Positions 45,029 through 52,944 of a stretch of 64,000 nucleotides of DNA are shown piece after piece. Under the pieces are notes generated by a model. That model was not told where the DNA came from. It saw nothing but the letters and a program-made list of their open reading frames with translations, and searched no databases. Both the position numbers and the translations under genes were made by a program. Numbering within the stretch: the first letter of the stretch is position 1; each line of letters starts with the position of its first letter. The DNA is from Synechococcus sp. C9 (GTDB lineage Bacteria > Cyanobacteriota > Cyanobacteriia > Gloeomargaritales > Gloeomargaritaceae): the NCBI RefSeq assembly GCF_022984075.1, contig NZ_JALAAD010000001.1:2274455-2338454 (forward strand), written 5' to 3'.

Positions 45029-45115
45029 AAAAATCACCGCTGGCCCGGCCAGTACCACCAACGCAATCAAGACTAACTGCACCAACAATTCCCAGTTATC
45101 CAGCAGTGCGGACAT
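44999..45115 (-). CDS. psb30: Photosystem II subunit Psb30/Ycf12
   Basis: A 38-residue protein with one membrane helix: LVQLVLIALVVLAGPAVIFL, then LVARNGNL. The LIVLAGP-type core and the short polar tail match Psb30/Ycf12, a small PSII subunit at the edge of the complex. ATG 45115 has GGGAGAA 7-8 nt upstream. It is below typical gene-finder size limits and converges on the NmrA-like gene with a 30-nt overlap. Confidence 0.86.
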   Translation of the reverse strand: MSALLDNWELLVQLVLIALVVLAGPAVIFLLVARNGNL

Positions 45116-45231
45116 AGGACATTCTCCCAGATGAACATCAGCCATTTTAGGAGAAGCGGGTTACAGCCGGGGTAAACGCTACAAAATGTTATAAAAAAGT
45201 TAGCCCAATGGGACGGGTGTGAGGAATTGGC

Positions 45232-46098
45232 ATGGTACGGGTCGGGCGATGGCTGGTCTGCATCCTCCTGGCTGTGGTCGCTTTGGTGGCAACTCAGGCG
45301 GTGGGCTGGTGGCAACCATCACTGACACCCACCCTAGTGAGCCAACTTTCGCCCCTGCCTGCTGGGCCGGGGTTATGCCCCCCGAATTTATCCCCCGCCA
45401 AGTCCTGGCCGGCGTATCATCCCCCCGAAGAGGTGGCTCCTGCCCATCCCAGTAATTACGGTCTGCGGCATCGGTTGGACGTGTGGGGGCAACCGGCGGA
45501 GTACCCCCCCTTGATCGTTTTGCATGAAACCGCTGGCTCGGCGGACGGGGCGATTGCTATGTTTCAAAAAGACCATACGGGGCGGGATGACCGGCAGGTG
45601 AGTTACCATGTCCTGATTCGCCGGGATGGTACGGTGGTCTGGGTTGTGCCGCCGGAATTGCGGGCCTATGGGGCGGCTCCTTCCGCTTTTCGGGGGCAGG
45701 CGGTGAAAACCAACCCGAAAGGGGTGTTTTCGGTGAATAATTTTGCCTACCACATTTCCTTTGAGTCCCCGGTGGATGGCTATTATCGCCCGCCGGATGT
45801 CCCCCAACCTACCCCGACCCCCAGTGCGAGTCCCAAGGCGACCACAGCCACCCCGACCCCTGCGCCCACGCCGGTGAATCCCCTGGTCCACAGCGGTTAC
45901 ACGGATGCCCAGTACCAGTCCTTGGCTTGGGTGATTGCCAAAACCTGCGTGCCCTGGGAACGGATCACGACCCACAAGGCGGTGGACACTTCCGGTTCGC
46001 GCGCTGACCCCCGCAGTTTTGATTGGCAGAAATTTCGCCGCTATTTGCACCAGTATCCCCGACGGCGGGAAATCTTTTTTGGGTTTAATAATGAGTGA
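45232..46098 (+). CDS. N-acetylmuramoyl-L-alanine amidase
   Basis: A 288-residue protein with an N-terminal membrane helix or signal (WLVCILLAVVALVATQAVGWW). The Amidase_2 domain has IVLHETAGSADGAIAMF (first Zn His), VSYHVLIRRDGTVVWVVPP and ITTHKAVDTSGSRADP (second His and catalytic region). A Pro/Thr/Ala-rich insertion (PTPTPSASPKATTATPTPAP) is flexible. It probably cleaves peptidoglycan stem peptides in the periplasm. Confidence 0.9.
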   Translation: MVRVGRWLVCILLAVVALVATQAVGWWQPSLTPTLVSQLSPLPAGPGLCPPNLSPAKSWPAYHPPEEVAPAHPSNYGLRHRLDVWGQPAEYPPLIVLHETAGSADGAIAMFQKDHTGRDDRQVSYHVLIRRDGTVVWVVPPELRAYGAAPSAFRGQAVKTNPKGVFSVNNFAYHISFESPVDGYYRPPDVPQPTPTPSASPKATTATPTPAPTPVNPLVHSGYTDAQYQSLAWVIAKTCVPWERITTHKAVDTSGSRADPRSFDWQKFRRYLHQYPRRREIFFGFNNE

Positions 46099-46106
46099 AT
46101 CGGTGG

Positions 46107-47297
46107 CTAACTCCGGCGCAGGTCATCCCGCATTTCCCTCAGACCGGCGGAAAAATCATCAAACCAGCCCCGGCGTTTGAAAAAGATCACTAAGGCTATG
46201 GCAATCACCAGCATCAACCCCAGGGCAAAGGGATACCCCCAATACCAATCTAATTCCGGCATATTCCAAGGGGATTTGTCCGGGTCAAAATTCATCCCAT
46301 ACACCCCAGCAATAAACGTTAAAGGGATAAAAATAGTGGAAATGACGGTGAGAAATTTCATAATTTCATTCATTTTATTGCCAATCGCCGACAGATACAC
46401 ATCCATCAAACTTGAGGCCACTTCCCGATAGGTTTCCACAATGTCCATCACCTGCACCGTGTGGTCATAACAATCCCGCAAATACACCCGCACGTCCGCC
46501 CCAAAAAAATCCCCCGCATCCCGGATCAAACTGTTCATCGCATCCCGCAGGGGCCAAATCAACCGCCGCAAACTGAGCAAATCCCGTTTCAGTTGGTGAA
46601 TCTCCGCCAAGGTCGCCCGGGTGGGCTGGAGCACCACCTCGTCTTCTAATTCTTCCAATCGCTCCCCGTACAGTTCTAAAACCGGAAAAAAACCATCCAC
46701 AATCGTATCCAAAAGGGCGTAGGTGAGGTAGTCCACCCCATAGTTGCGAATCATGCCTTTGCCAGTGCGAATCCGTTCCCGTACCGAATGAAAGGTATCC
46801 CGTTCTCCCTCCTCTTGGACGGTTACTAAATAACCCCGCAGACCCACAATAAAACTCACCTGTTCCGTTTCAAAACCATAGCCGGATTCTTTTGGGGTAA
46901 CCATACGGGTAATGAGCAACAAATGATCCGGATATTGTTCCACTTTGGGGCGTTGGGGGACGTTGACCACATCTTCCAAGGTCAAGGGATGCAAACCAAA
47001 CACCTGCCCCAATTCCCGAAAAATCTCCTCCGCACCCAAGCCCCGCACATCCAACCAGGAAACGGACGGGCTATCCAGGTAGGGCACGCATTCCCGGGGA
47101 CGGGTCAGGAGTTGCCGGGTGGCCTGTTGCGAGGTGTAATCAATTAAAACCAATTCCGGCGGGGGAGCCTCCGGGTCAATGGTGAGCGTGCCGGGGGCAT
47201 CACCGGGGTCATCGTAGTAATAATCAATGTACGATTCATCCCCCCAGGCGGACTCCTGACTCCGGGGAGCATGGGTGGGGTTAACCTGGGGACTCAT
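46107..47297 (-). CDS. corA: CorA-type Mg2+/Co2+ transporter
   Basis: A 396-residue protein. Long helical cytosolic domain (LEDEVVLQPTRATLAEIHQLKRDL), then two C-terminal membrane helices with the pore signature YGMNFDPDKSPW between them. It forms a pentameric magnesium channel. The N-terminal ~40 residues are acidic and variable. It converges with the amidase gene with an 8-bp gap. Confidence 0.95.
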   Translation of the reverse strand: MSPQVNPTHAPRSQESAWGDESYIDYYYDDPGDAPGTLTIDPEAPPPELVLIDYTSQQATRQLLTRPRECVPYLDSPSVSWLDVRGLGAEEIFRELGQVFGLHPLTLEDVVNVPQRPKVEQYPDHLLLITRMVTPKESGYGFETEQVSFIVGLRGYLVTVQEEGERDTFHSVRERIRTGKGMIRNYGVDYLTYALLDTIVDGFFPVLELYGERLEELEDEVVLQPTRATLAEIHQLKRDLLSLRRLIWPLRDAMNSLIRDAGDFFGADVRVYLRDCYDHTVQVMDIVETYREVASSLMDVYLSAIGNKMNEIMKFLTVISTIFIPLTFIAGVYGMNFDPDKSPWNMPELDWYWGYPFALGLMLVIAIALVIFFKRRGWFDDFSAGLREMRDDLRRS

Positions 47298-47324
47298 GGC
47301 AAATGGCTAAGATATGCCCCTGTA

Positions 47325-48707
47325 CTATAACGGTTTCGGCGCATCGGCCCAACCCCGCACCAATTTTGCCACAAAAAACCCATCCATATCATGCCGTTGC
47401 GGCCAAAAGGTGACGGTGTGGGTGTGGGGGTCAAGGGCAGAGCTTAGCTCCGCAGGCAGTACGGGGGGCACTACCGCCCAACCTGGATGTCGTGCCAAAA
47501 AGGTTTGCATCTGCTGTAGGTTCTCCTGGGGGTTGAGGGTGCAGGTGGCATAGACCAAAATTCCCCCCGGTTTGACCCAAGTCGCCGCCGCTTGGAGTAA
47601 TTCCTGTTGCGTTTGTACTAAAGGGGTTACATCCTGGGTTGCCCACCGCCAACGGGCTTCGGGATGACGGTGCAGGGTTCCCCAGCCACTACAGGGCACA
47701 TCCAACAATACCCGGTCAGCCAACCCCTGCCAATCCCCAAAGGAGCGAGCATCCCCCAGGCGATAGCGCACACAGGTCAGCCCCAACCGCTGGACATTCT
47801 CCTGCACCTGGGCTAACCGTTGGGCACGGATGTCCGCCGCCCAGACCACCCCCCGATCTCCCATCAATTCAGCGATATGGGTGGTTTTGCCCCCAGGCGC
47901 GGCACAGGCATCCATCACCGTTTCCCCCGGTTGCGGGTCGAGGATCAGGCTCACCCATTGCGCCGCCGCATCCTGCACCAGCCAATGCCCTTCCCGGAAC
48001 CCCGGCCAGTCCGTCACTCGCCCGCCATCGGTCACCTTGATCCCTTGGGGTAGATGGGGCACCGCCGCCGCTTTGATCCCCACCTGCTGGAATTGTATTA
48101 ATAAAGTATGTATATCCGTCCGCAGGGGATTCACCCGCAGATACATCTCTGGGGCTTGGTTGAACCATTGGCACAACTGCGCCGTTTCCGTTGCTCCCAC
48201 CTGGGTTAGCCAGGTTGCCACCAGCCGCACTGGATAACTGTATTGCCGTGCCAGCGCTCGGACGGGTTCTGCCGGTAACTTGAGGGGAAATTGCCGGGGA
48301 TGATGACCCGCCAGGCGGAGATAATTTCGCAAAACCGCATTCACCAAACCCACCCAGCGGCGACCCACCGTTTGCCCCACCCATTCCACAGTGGTATCCA
48401 CAGCGGCAAAATCGGGAATCTGCTGGCAAAAGTGCAACTGGTACAGCCCCACCTGCAACCACCACCGCACGGGGGTAGGCGGCGACCGGGGCACCAACTG
48501 GTCAATCACCGCATTCAAAAAACCCCGCTGGCGGGTCACCCCACAGACCAATTCCATTAACAAGCGCCGGTCAGGTAAGGCCAGGTCATCCGTTAAATAT
48601 TTAGCCAAGACCTGGTCCGTACATTGTCCTGTGGCAATATCCCCTAGGGCTAGCCAAGCGAGATAGCGGGGGTCAGCGGGAATAGACCGGGCGGACAATT
48701 TCCGCAT
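47325..48707 (-). CDS. rsmB: 16S rRNA m5C967 methyltransferase RsmB
   Basis: A 460-residue protein: NusB-like N-terminal domain (YLAWLALGDIATGQCTDQVL), then a methyltransferase with ACAAPGGKTTHIAEL for SAM, LDVPCSGWGTLHRHPEARW (catalytic Cys) and VYATCTLNPQENLQQ (second Cys). Methylates cytidine 967 of 16S rRNA. ATG 48707 lies inside the 3' end of the GT4 gene upstream (35-nt overlap). Confidence 0.95.
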   Translation of the reverse strand: MRKLSARSIPADPRYLAWLALGDIATGQCTDQVLAKYLTDDLALPDRRLLMELVCGVTRQRGFLNAVIDQLVPRSPPTPVRWWLQVGLYQLHFCQQIPDFAAVDTTVEWVGQTVGRRWVGLVNAVLRNYLRLAGHHPRQFPLKLPAEPVRALARQYSYPVRLVATWLTQVGATETAQLCQWFNQAPEMYLRVNPLRTDIHTLLIQFQQVGIKAAAVPHLPQGIKVTDGGRVTDWPGFREGHWLVQDAAAQWVSLILDPQPGETVMDACAAPGGKTTHIAELMGDRGVVWAADIRAQRLAQVQENVQRLGLTCVRYRLGDARSFGDWQGLADRVLLDVPCSGWGTLHRHPEARWRWATQDVTPLVQTQQELLQAAATWVKPGGILVYATCTLNPQENLQQMQTFLARHPGWAVVPPVLPAELSSALDPHTHTVTFWPQRHDMDGFFVAKLVRGWADAPKPL

Positions 48708-49806
48708 AGAGGGCTTCCAGGAGGGCTAAATTGCGGCTCAGGGTATAACGTTCCAGCACCCGTTGGCGGGCTTTGGTACCCAAAATCCGACGAAATTCCG
48801 GTTGTTCCGCCAGCATCGGCAGTAGCGTGCGTAACTGGGTCGCCACCCCCTGCGCCGCCAGGACAATCCCCGCCCCCTGTTCCAGCACTTCCCCATCCGC
48901 CCCAGCATCCGTTGCCACACAGGCCAACCCGCAGGCCATCGCCTCCAACAGCGACAGGGACAAACCTTCCACCAGCGAGGGCAGGACAAACACATCCGCC
49001 CCCTGCAACAGGCGAATCCGCTCCTGTTCCTGCGCCACAAACCCCAGCCACAGCACCCCCTGCTCCGGGCCATAGTGGGTCATCAAATTCGCCGCCAAAG
49101 GCCCATTCCCCACCATCAGCAGTTTGGCACGACTGCCCATTTCCGCCCGTTTCCAGGCTTGCAGGAGGGCTTCCACATTTTTCTCCAAAGCGATCCGCCC
49201 CTGGTAAATAAACAGGCAATCCGCATTAAATTCCTGCTTGAGCGTACTCCAGCCGGGCGTGTACCGCTCCGTATCCACCCCATTGGGAATGATACACAGC
49301 CGCTCCCCCGGCACCCCCAACCGCACCAGCAAATCCTGTTGCAAACGGGAAAACACAATCACCCGGTCGTAGTTGCTCAGGCAGGGGGCGTAGAGTTGAT
49401 AGGTCAAAAATTGGGTGCTGGAGGCAAAATTCAACCCCCGGGCGGCAAAGGGCGGGTGGAACGTCGCCACCAACGGCAGACCCAACTCCCCGCAGATTTC
49501 CGGCAGACTGAAATCCAAAGGCGACAGGGTTAGGGAAGCGTGTACCACATCCGGGCGCAGTTTCCGCAGAGTCCGCAGGAGGGTCTGGCTAGCACCGGGG
49601 CTGGGCAGGGTGTAGATTTGGGATTTGTACAGACAGGGTAGGGAAAATTCCTGATCCGATGGGACATCCGCATCTTTTTCTGGCTGGGCGGCAAAATGCA
49701 AGAAACTCACCTGATACCCCCGATCCCGCAGGGCATTGGTGACCTCCCGACTGTAAGTGACATTCCCACAAAAAGGGGATTTTTTCCCTAACCAGGCAAT
49801 GTGCAT
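48673..49806 (-). CDS. GT4-family glycosyltransferase
   Basis: A 377-residue GT-B enzyme: N-terminal HIAWLGKKSPFCGNVTYSRE, then IPNGVDTERYTPG, FIYQGRIALEKNVEALL and the donor-site EGLSLSLLEAMACGL (E-x7-E). Transfers a sugar from a nucleotide donor. Substrate unknown. It precedes rsmB on the same strand with overlap. Confidence 0.92.
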   Translation of the reverse strand: MHIAWLGKKSPFCGNVTYSREVTNALRDRGYQVSFLHFAAQPEKDADVPSDQEFSLPCLYKSQIYTLPSPGASQTLLRTLRKLRPDVVHASLTLSPLDFSLPEICGELGLPLVATFHPPFAARGLNFASSTQFLTYQLYAPCLSNYDRVIVFSRLQQDLLVRLGVPGERLCIIPNGVDTERYTPGWSTLKQEFNADCLFIYQGRIALEKNVEALLQAWKRAEMGSRAKLLMVGNGPLAANLMTHYGPEQGVLWLGFVAQEQERIRLLQGADVFVLPSLVEGLSLSLLEAMACGLACVATDAGADGEVLEQGAGIVLAAQGVATQLRTLLPMLAEQPEFRRILGTKARQRVLERYTLSRNLALLEALYAEIVRPVYSR

Positions 49807-49945
49807 CCCCTCACCCCACCATTCGCTTGGAATTATCTTGGCATCATAAACCCATCATAAGGGGTATCTCTCTCGACTGGCACCATCAGAACCTTATTGC
49901 CTTAACATACCCTATGAATAACAAAATAATAACAAGATTACTTAA

Positions 49946-49980
49946 AACCAGAACGGGGTGATTCCCGGCGACCCTTTGGT
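49946..49980 (+). repeat. MITE-like repeat core fragment
   Basis: AACCAGAACGGGGTGATTCC then CGGCGACCC recalls the family core, without terminal repeats. The spacer 49807-50143 holds this fragment and the complete copy at 50040, and nothing else. Confidence 0.45.
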
Positions 49981-50039
49981 TTCATAAATATAAAAATAAA
50001 TATAAAATTTTCATTCATGATTCAAATGGGATTTCTAAA

Positions 50040-50139
50040 TATAGCAATCCTACTTGATTGATGAACAGAAATTCCCCAGAACCAAGTACGGGGGCGGTGC
50101 CCCTGCGACTCCTGTTCCATTTTTTTTAGGATTGCTATA
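50040..50139 (+). repeat. MITE-like intergenic repeat, reference copy
   Basis: 100 bp with perfect 13-bp terminal inverted repeats: TATAGCAATCCTA and TAGGATTGCTATA (allowing a T run before the latter). Middle CAGAAATTCCCCAGAACCA, core ACGGGGGCGGTGCCCCTGCG. Its right end lies 4 bp from the stop of the VWA gene, so it could act as a transcript end. Confidence 0.92.
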
Positions 50140-50143
50140 GATT

Positions 50144-51841
50144 CTAAAACTCTAACTGTAAGTCAGCCATCACATTGGCAATGGTTTCCGGTTTCCCCAG
50201 TTTGTAATACCCGCCACTGACTGTGGCAATGCGTTGCAACGCTTGGGGATTAAACTCTCCTTCTTCGCCGTAACCGATGGTGAAAAAGCTGATGCGTTCA
50301 TCCGTATTCAGTCCACTTTGGCGCAGTTTCTGTTCCAGTTGGGGCAGGGTGATGCGGGAGCCGTTGTCTTCCCCGTCGGTCAATACCACCACCGCATTGA
50401 TGGCACCAGGGCGGAGATTTTTGCGTAACCAGTTCTGGGCAACCAACACGGCATCGTAGAGTACCGTAGCTCCCTTTGCCTGCAGACTGTTCACAAAAGC
50501 CAAACCCTGCTGTTTCCCGGCGGCATCCCCGCGGATGAAGATGGGGGGATCCACCTGGGAGCTAAAGCGAATCAAAGCGAGGTCGTCCTGGGGGCCAAGA
50601 TTATTAATGTAGGTGTAAAGGGACTGTTGTACGGCAGCCAGCCTTTGCCCCCGCATTGATCCCGAATCATCCACCACCACCACCACCCGGGAGGGCTTTT
50701 TCGCCACCTGTTCCCAACCACGCAACATGGCGGCTACCACTTCTGGGCTGGGGGGGCGCAGGGAATTGTAGTTGGGTTGGGGCTGTACACCGTTGGCAGG
50801 GGTAAATTGGGCACCCAAGCCAACACCGGGGACACCAGGGCGCAGTCCTAAGCGAGCCGCCAACTCCTGGGTCGGTTGAGAGCGCATAAACTGGATCACC
50901 TGCTGGGCGGCTTCCCGTTCCTGGGGGCTGACCCAGGGGGCGTTGGGCAGGATGGCACGCATATTAGAGGTAAACGTGGCTTTGGGGTAAATGGCGACGT
51001 AGCGGGTCTGACCGGGGCTGGCTTTTTGGTTCGCCTCAATCACCGCCGATTCATAGACCGAGCCGATGGATGCCCAAAAGGGTCCGTATCTGACCATGTC
51101 CCGTGCCAAACTGCCGGTGGAAATGCCGTAGCGGGTCACTTTCGCCTGGATGGTTTTCACCTGGGGAAGATAGGTTTCTACGTCTTTCACGGTCAGTTGT
51201 TCCGGGGGTTTGCCGGAGACTTCCGCAAATTGGGTCACCAGGGTTTGTAGCCCGGAATTGGAACGGGTGGGGGCGGTCTGGACAAAGAAAATTTTCAGGG
51301 CGGGGGCTTTGGGGTCAATGTCTTGAAAGGTGGTAGCAGGCAGAATTTTGCGATAAACCGAATCCACATTTTTCAAACTATCCGCCACCTGGCTTGGCAC
51401 CATAAACACCATCGGGCTAAAGGCAATCAGGGGCGTTTCAGTGATGGGAGGGATATAATTTTTACCGGGAAATAACTGTTCGATACGGGCAATTAACTGA
51501 CTGTGGTAAATATCCCCATCCAAAGAAATTAACGTAGGGAATTGGGGGTTATCTTCCTTAATTTGTCCCTGTTGCCACTGTTGGGCGAGATTCACCACCT
51601 GGGTAACCACATCGCCAGTGCCAAGAGTGGTACAACTAATTCGGAAACGGGTGCCATCAGCCAATTTGGGGTTTTGCTGGTTGAATTGGGGTACGGCTTG
51701 CTCACAAAATTCCTTCAGGGCACTGCCAAATAACAGCTTGATTTCCAATCCCGGAGCTTGGGTTGTCGGATTGCTCGCAAAACCACACCCACCCGCCAGC
51801 AGTGCCAGCCCCAGACTCCAACCCCACCGGTGATGTTTCAT
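50144..51841 (-). CDS. Lipoprotein with solute-binding and VWA domains
   Basis: A 565-residue protein. The signal peptide ends in lipobox LAGGC (Cys19). Residues ~30-340 resemble a periplasmic solute-binding protein (LEIKLLFGSALKEFCEQAVP, FPTLISLDGDIYHSQL, RYGISTGSLARDMVRYGPFW). Residues ~385-560 are a von Willebrand A domain with MIDAS DDSGSMRG and VVVLTDGEDNGSR. The fusion suggests a surface or periplasmic binding or adhesion role. ATG 51841 fits a GGGGGAA ribosome site; ATG 51847 is also possible. Confidence 0.9.
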   Translation of the reverse strand: MKHHRWGWSLGLALLAGGCGFASNPTTQAPGLEIKLLFGSALKEFCEQAVPQFNQQNPKLADGTRFRISCTTLGTGDVVTQVVNLAQQWQQGQIKEDNPQFPTLISLDGDIYHSQLIARIEQLFPGKNYIPPITETPLIAFSPMVFMVPSQVADSLKNVDSVYRKILPATTFQDIDPKAPALKIFFVQTAPTRSNSGLQTLVTQFAEVSGKPPEQLTVKDVETYLPQVKTIQAKVTRYGISTGSLARDMVRYGPFWASIGSVYESAVIEANQKASPGQTRYVAIYPKATFTSNMRAILPNAPWVSPQEREAAQQVIQFMRSQPTQELAARLGLRPGVPGVGLGAQFTPANGVQPQPNYNSLRPPSPEVVAAMLRGWEQVAKKPSRVVVVVDDSGSMRGQRLAAVQQSLYTYINNLGPQDDLALIRFSSQVDPPIFIRGDAAGKQQGLAFVNSLQAKGATVLYDAVLVAQNWLRKNLRPGAINAVVVLTDGEDNGSRITLPQLEQKLRQSGLNTDERISFFTIGYGEEGEFNPQALQRIATVSGGYYKLGKPETIANVMADLQLEF

Positions 51842-51885
51842 AATCATTTCCCCCGATGCAGACGCTCCCCTGCATACTGTATATC

Positions 51886-52731
51886 ATGCGTTATCGGATT
51901 CACCACCAGCTTGTTTACACCTATCCAGAGCCGGTGCAGTTGTCGCCCCAAATTCTCCGGCTGTATCCCCGCTGTGACTGTACCCAAACGGTGCAGGCAT
52001 GGCAGTTGACCCTTGACCCGCCGCCCCTACGTCGTTATCACAATATCGCCCTCGATGGCAGTACCGAGGTGCAGGTGATCTACAACCAAACCATTCGCCA
52101 CTGGCGGATTCAGATGGCAACGGAGGTGGTGACGCACCGGCAGAACCCGTTTGATTTTTTACTAGACCCCTGGGCGGTGCATTTACCGATTGATTATCCC
52201 CAGCGTTTGGCGCAGGAGTTGCATCCTTACTGGGAAGTTCCCCCCGACCCGGTGGCGACGACCCTGGCGCAGGAATTGATCATGGCGACGGATGGGCAAG
52301 TCCTGGCGTTTTTGAGTGAATTAAACCAAACCCTGTACCGCGAATGTACCCATTTTATCCGTCCGGCGGGTACCCCTTGGCCTGCGGGGGTGACCTGGCA
52401 ACAGCGGCGGGGTGCCTGTCGGGATTTGACGGTTCTGTTTATGGCGGTTTGTCGGGCGGTGGGGTTGGCGGCTCGGTTTGTGAGTGGGTATCACGAGGGC
52501 GACCCGGATTGGCAACACCGGCATTTGCACGCTTGGGCGGAGGTGTACCTACCGGGGGGAGGCTGGCGGGGCTATGACCCAACCCACGGTTTGGCGGTGA
52601 ATGACCGGTATGTGGCGTTGACGGCGCGACCCCAGCCCCAGGACACCCTGCCTGTTACGGGCTATATCCTCACGCCGGGGGTAAACAGCCATCTGGAATA
52701 TGAGATCAAAATTCAGGGCTTGGATGAATAA
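51886..52731 (+). CDS. Transglutaminase-like protein
   Basis: A 281-residue protein. An N-terminal beta domain (YRIHHQLVYTYPEPVQLSPQ) precedes the transglutaminase core with Cys178 (RRGACRDLT), His215 (HLHAWAEV) and Asp231 (GYDPTHG), the complete catalytic triad. Bacterial members often act as proteases or amidases. No signal peptide. Divergent from the VWA lipoprotein with 44 nt between starts. Confidence 0.9.
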   Translation: MRYRIHHQLVYTYPEPVQLSPQILRLYPRCDCTQTVQAWQLTLDPPPLRRYHNIALDGSTEVQVIYNQTIRHWRIQMATEVVTHRQNPFDFLLDPWAVHLPIDYPQRLAQELHPYWEVPPDPVATTLAQELIMATDGQVLAFLSELNQTLYRECTHFIRPAGTPWPAGVTWQQRRGACRDLTVLFMAVCRAVGLAARFVSGYHEGDPDWQHRHLHAWAEVYLPGGGWRGYDPTHGLAVNDRYVALTARPQPQDTLPVTGYILTPGVNSHLEYEIKIQGLDE

Positions 52732-52761
52732 ATCGGGCTATTTTCATTGAGTAATTCTAAT

Positions 52762-52897
52762 TTAAGGGCATCTCTATAGCAATCCTACTTGATTTACATT
52801 AGCTTGCGTGCCGTAGGCATACAAAAATTTTCCAGAACCAAGGGCGGGGGGTGCCCCCCTGCGACCGCTAACGTTGAATTTATAGAGGTGTCCTTAA
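52762..52897 (+). repeat. Composite MITE-like repeat with TTAA ends
   Basis: Outer ends TTAAGGGCATCTCTATAGCA and TATAGAGGTGTCCTTAA form a long inverted repeat. Inside lies TATAGCAATCCTACTTGATT from the other class, a nested 24-nt palindrome (52799-52822), and core GGGCGGGGGGTGCCCCCCTG. The copy shows the TATAG-type left end embedded in a TTAA-type element. It fills the 52732-52944 spacer. Confidence 0.88.
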
Positions 52898-52944
52898 GAA
52901 TGTTACTGTACAATAGTTACACTACTCCCACTAATTCCTAACCC

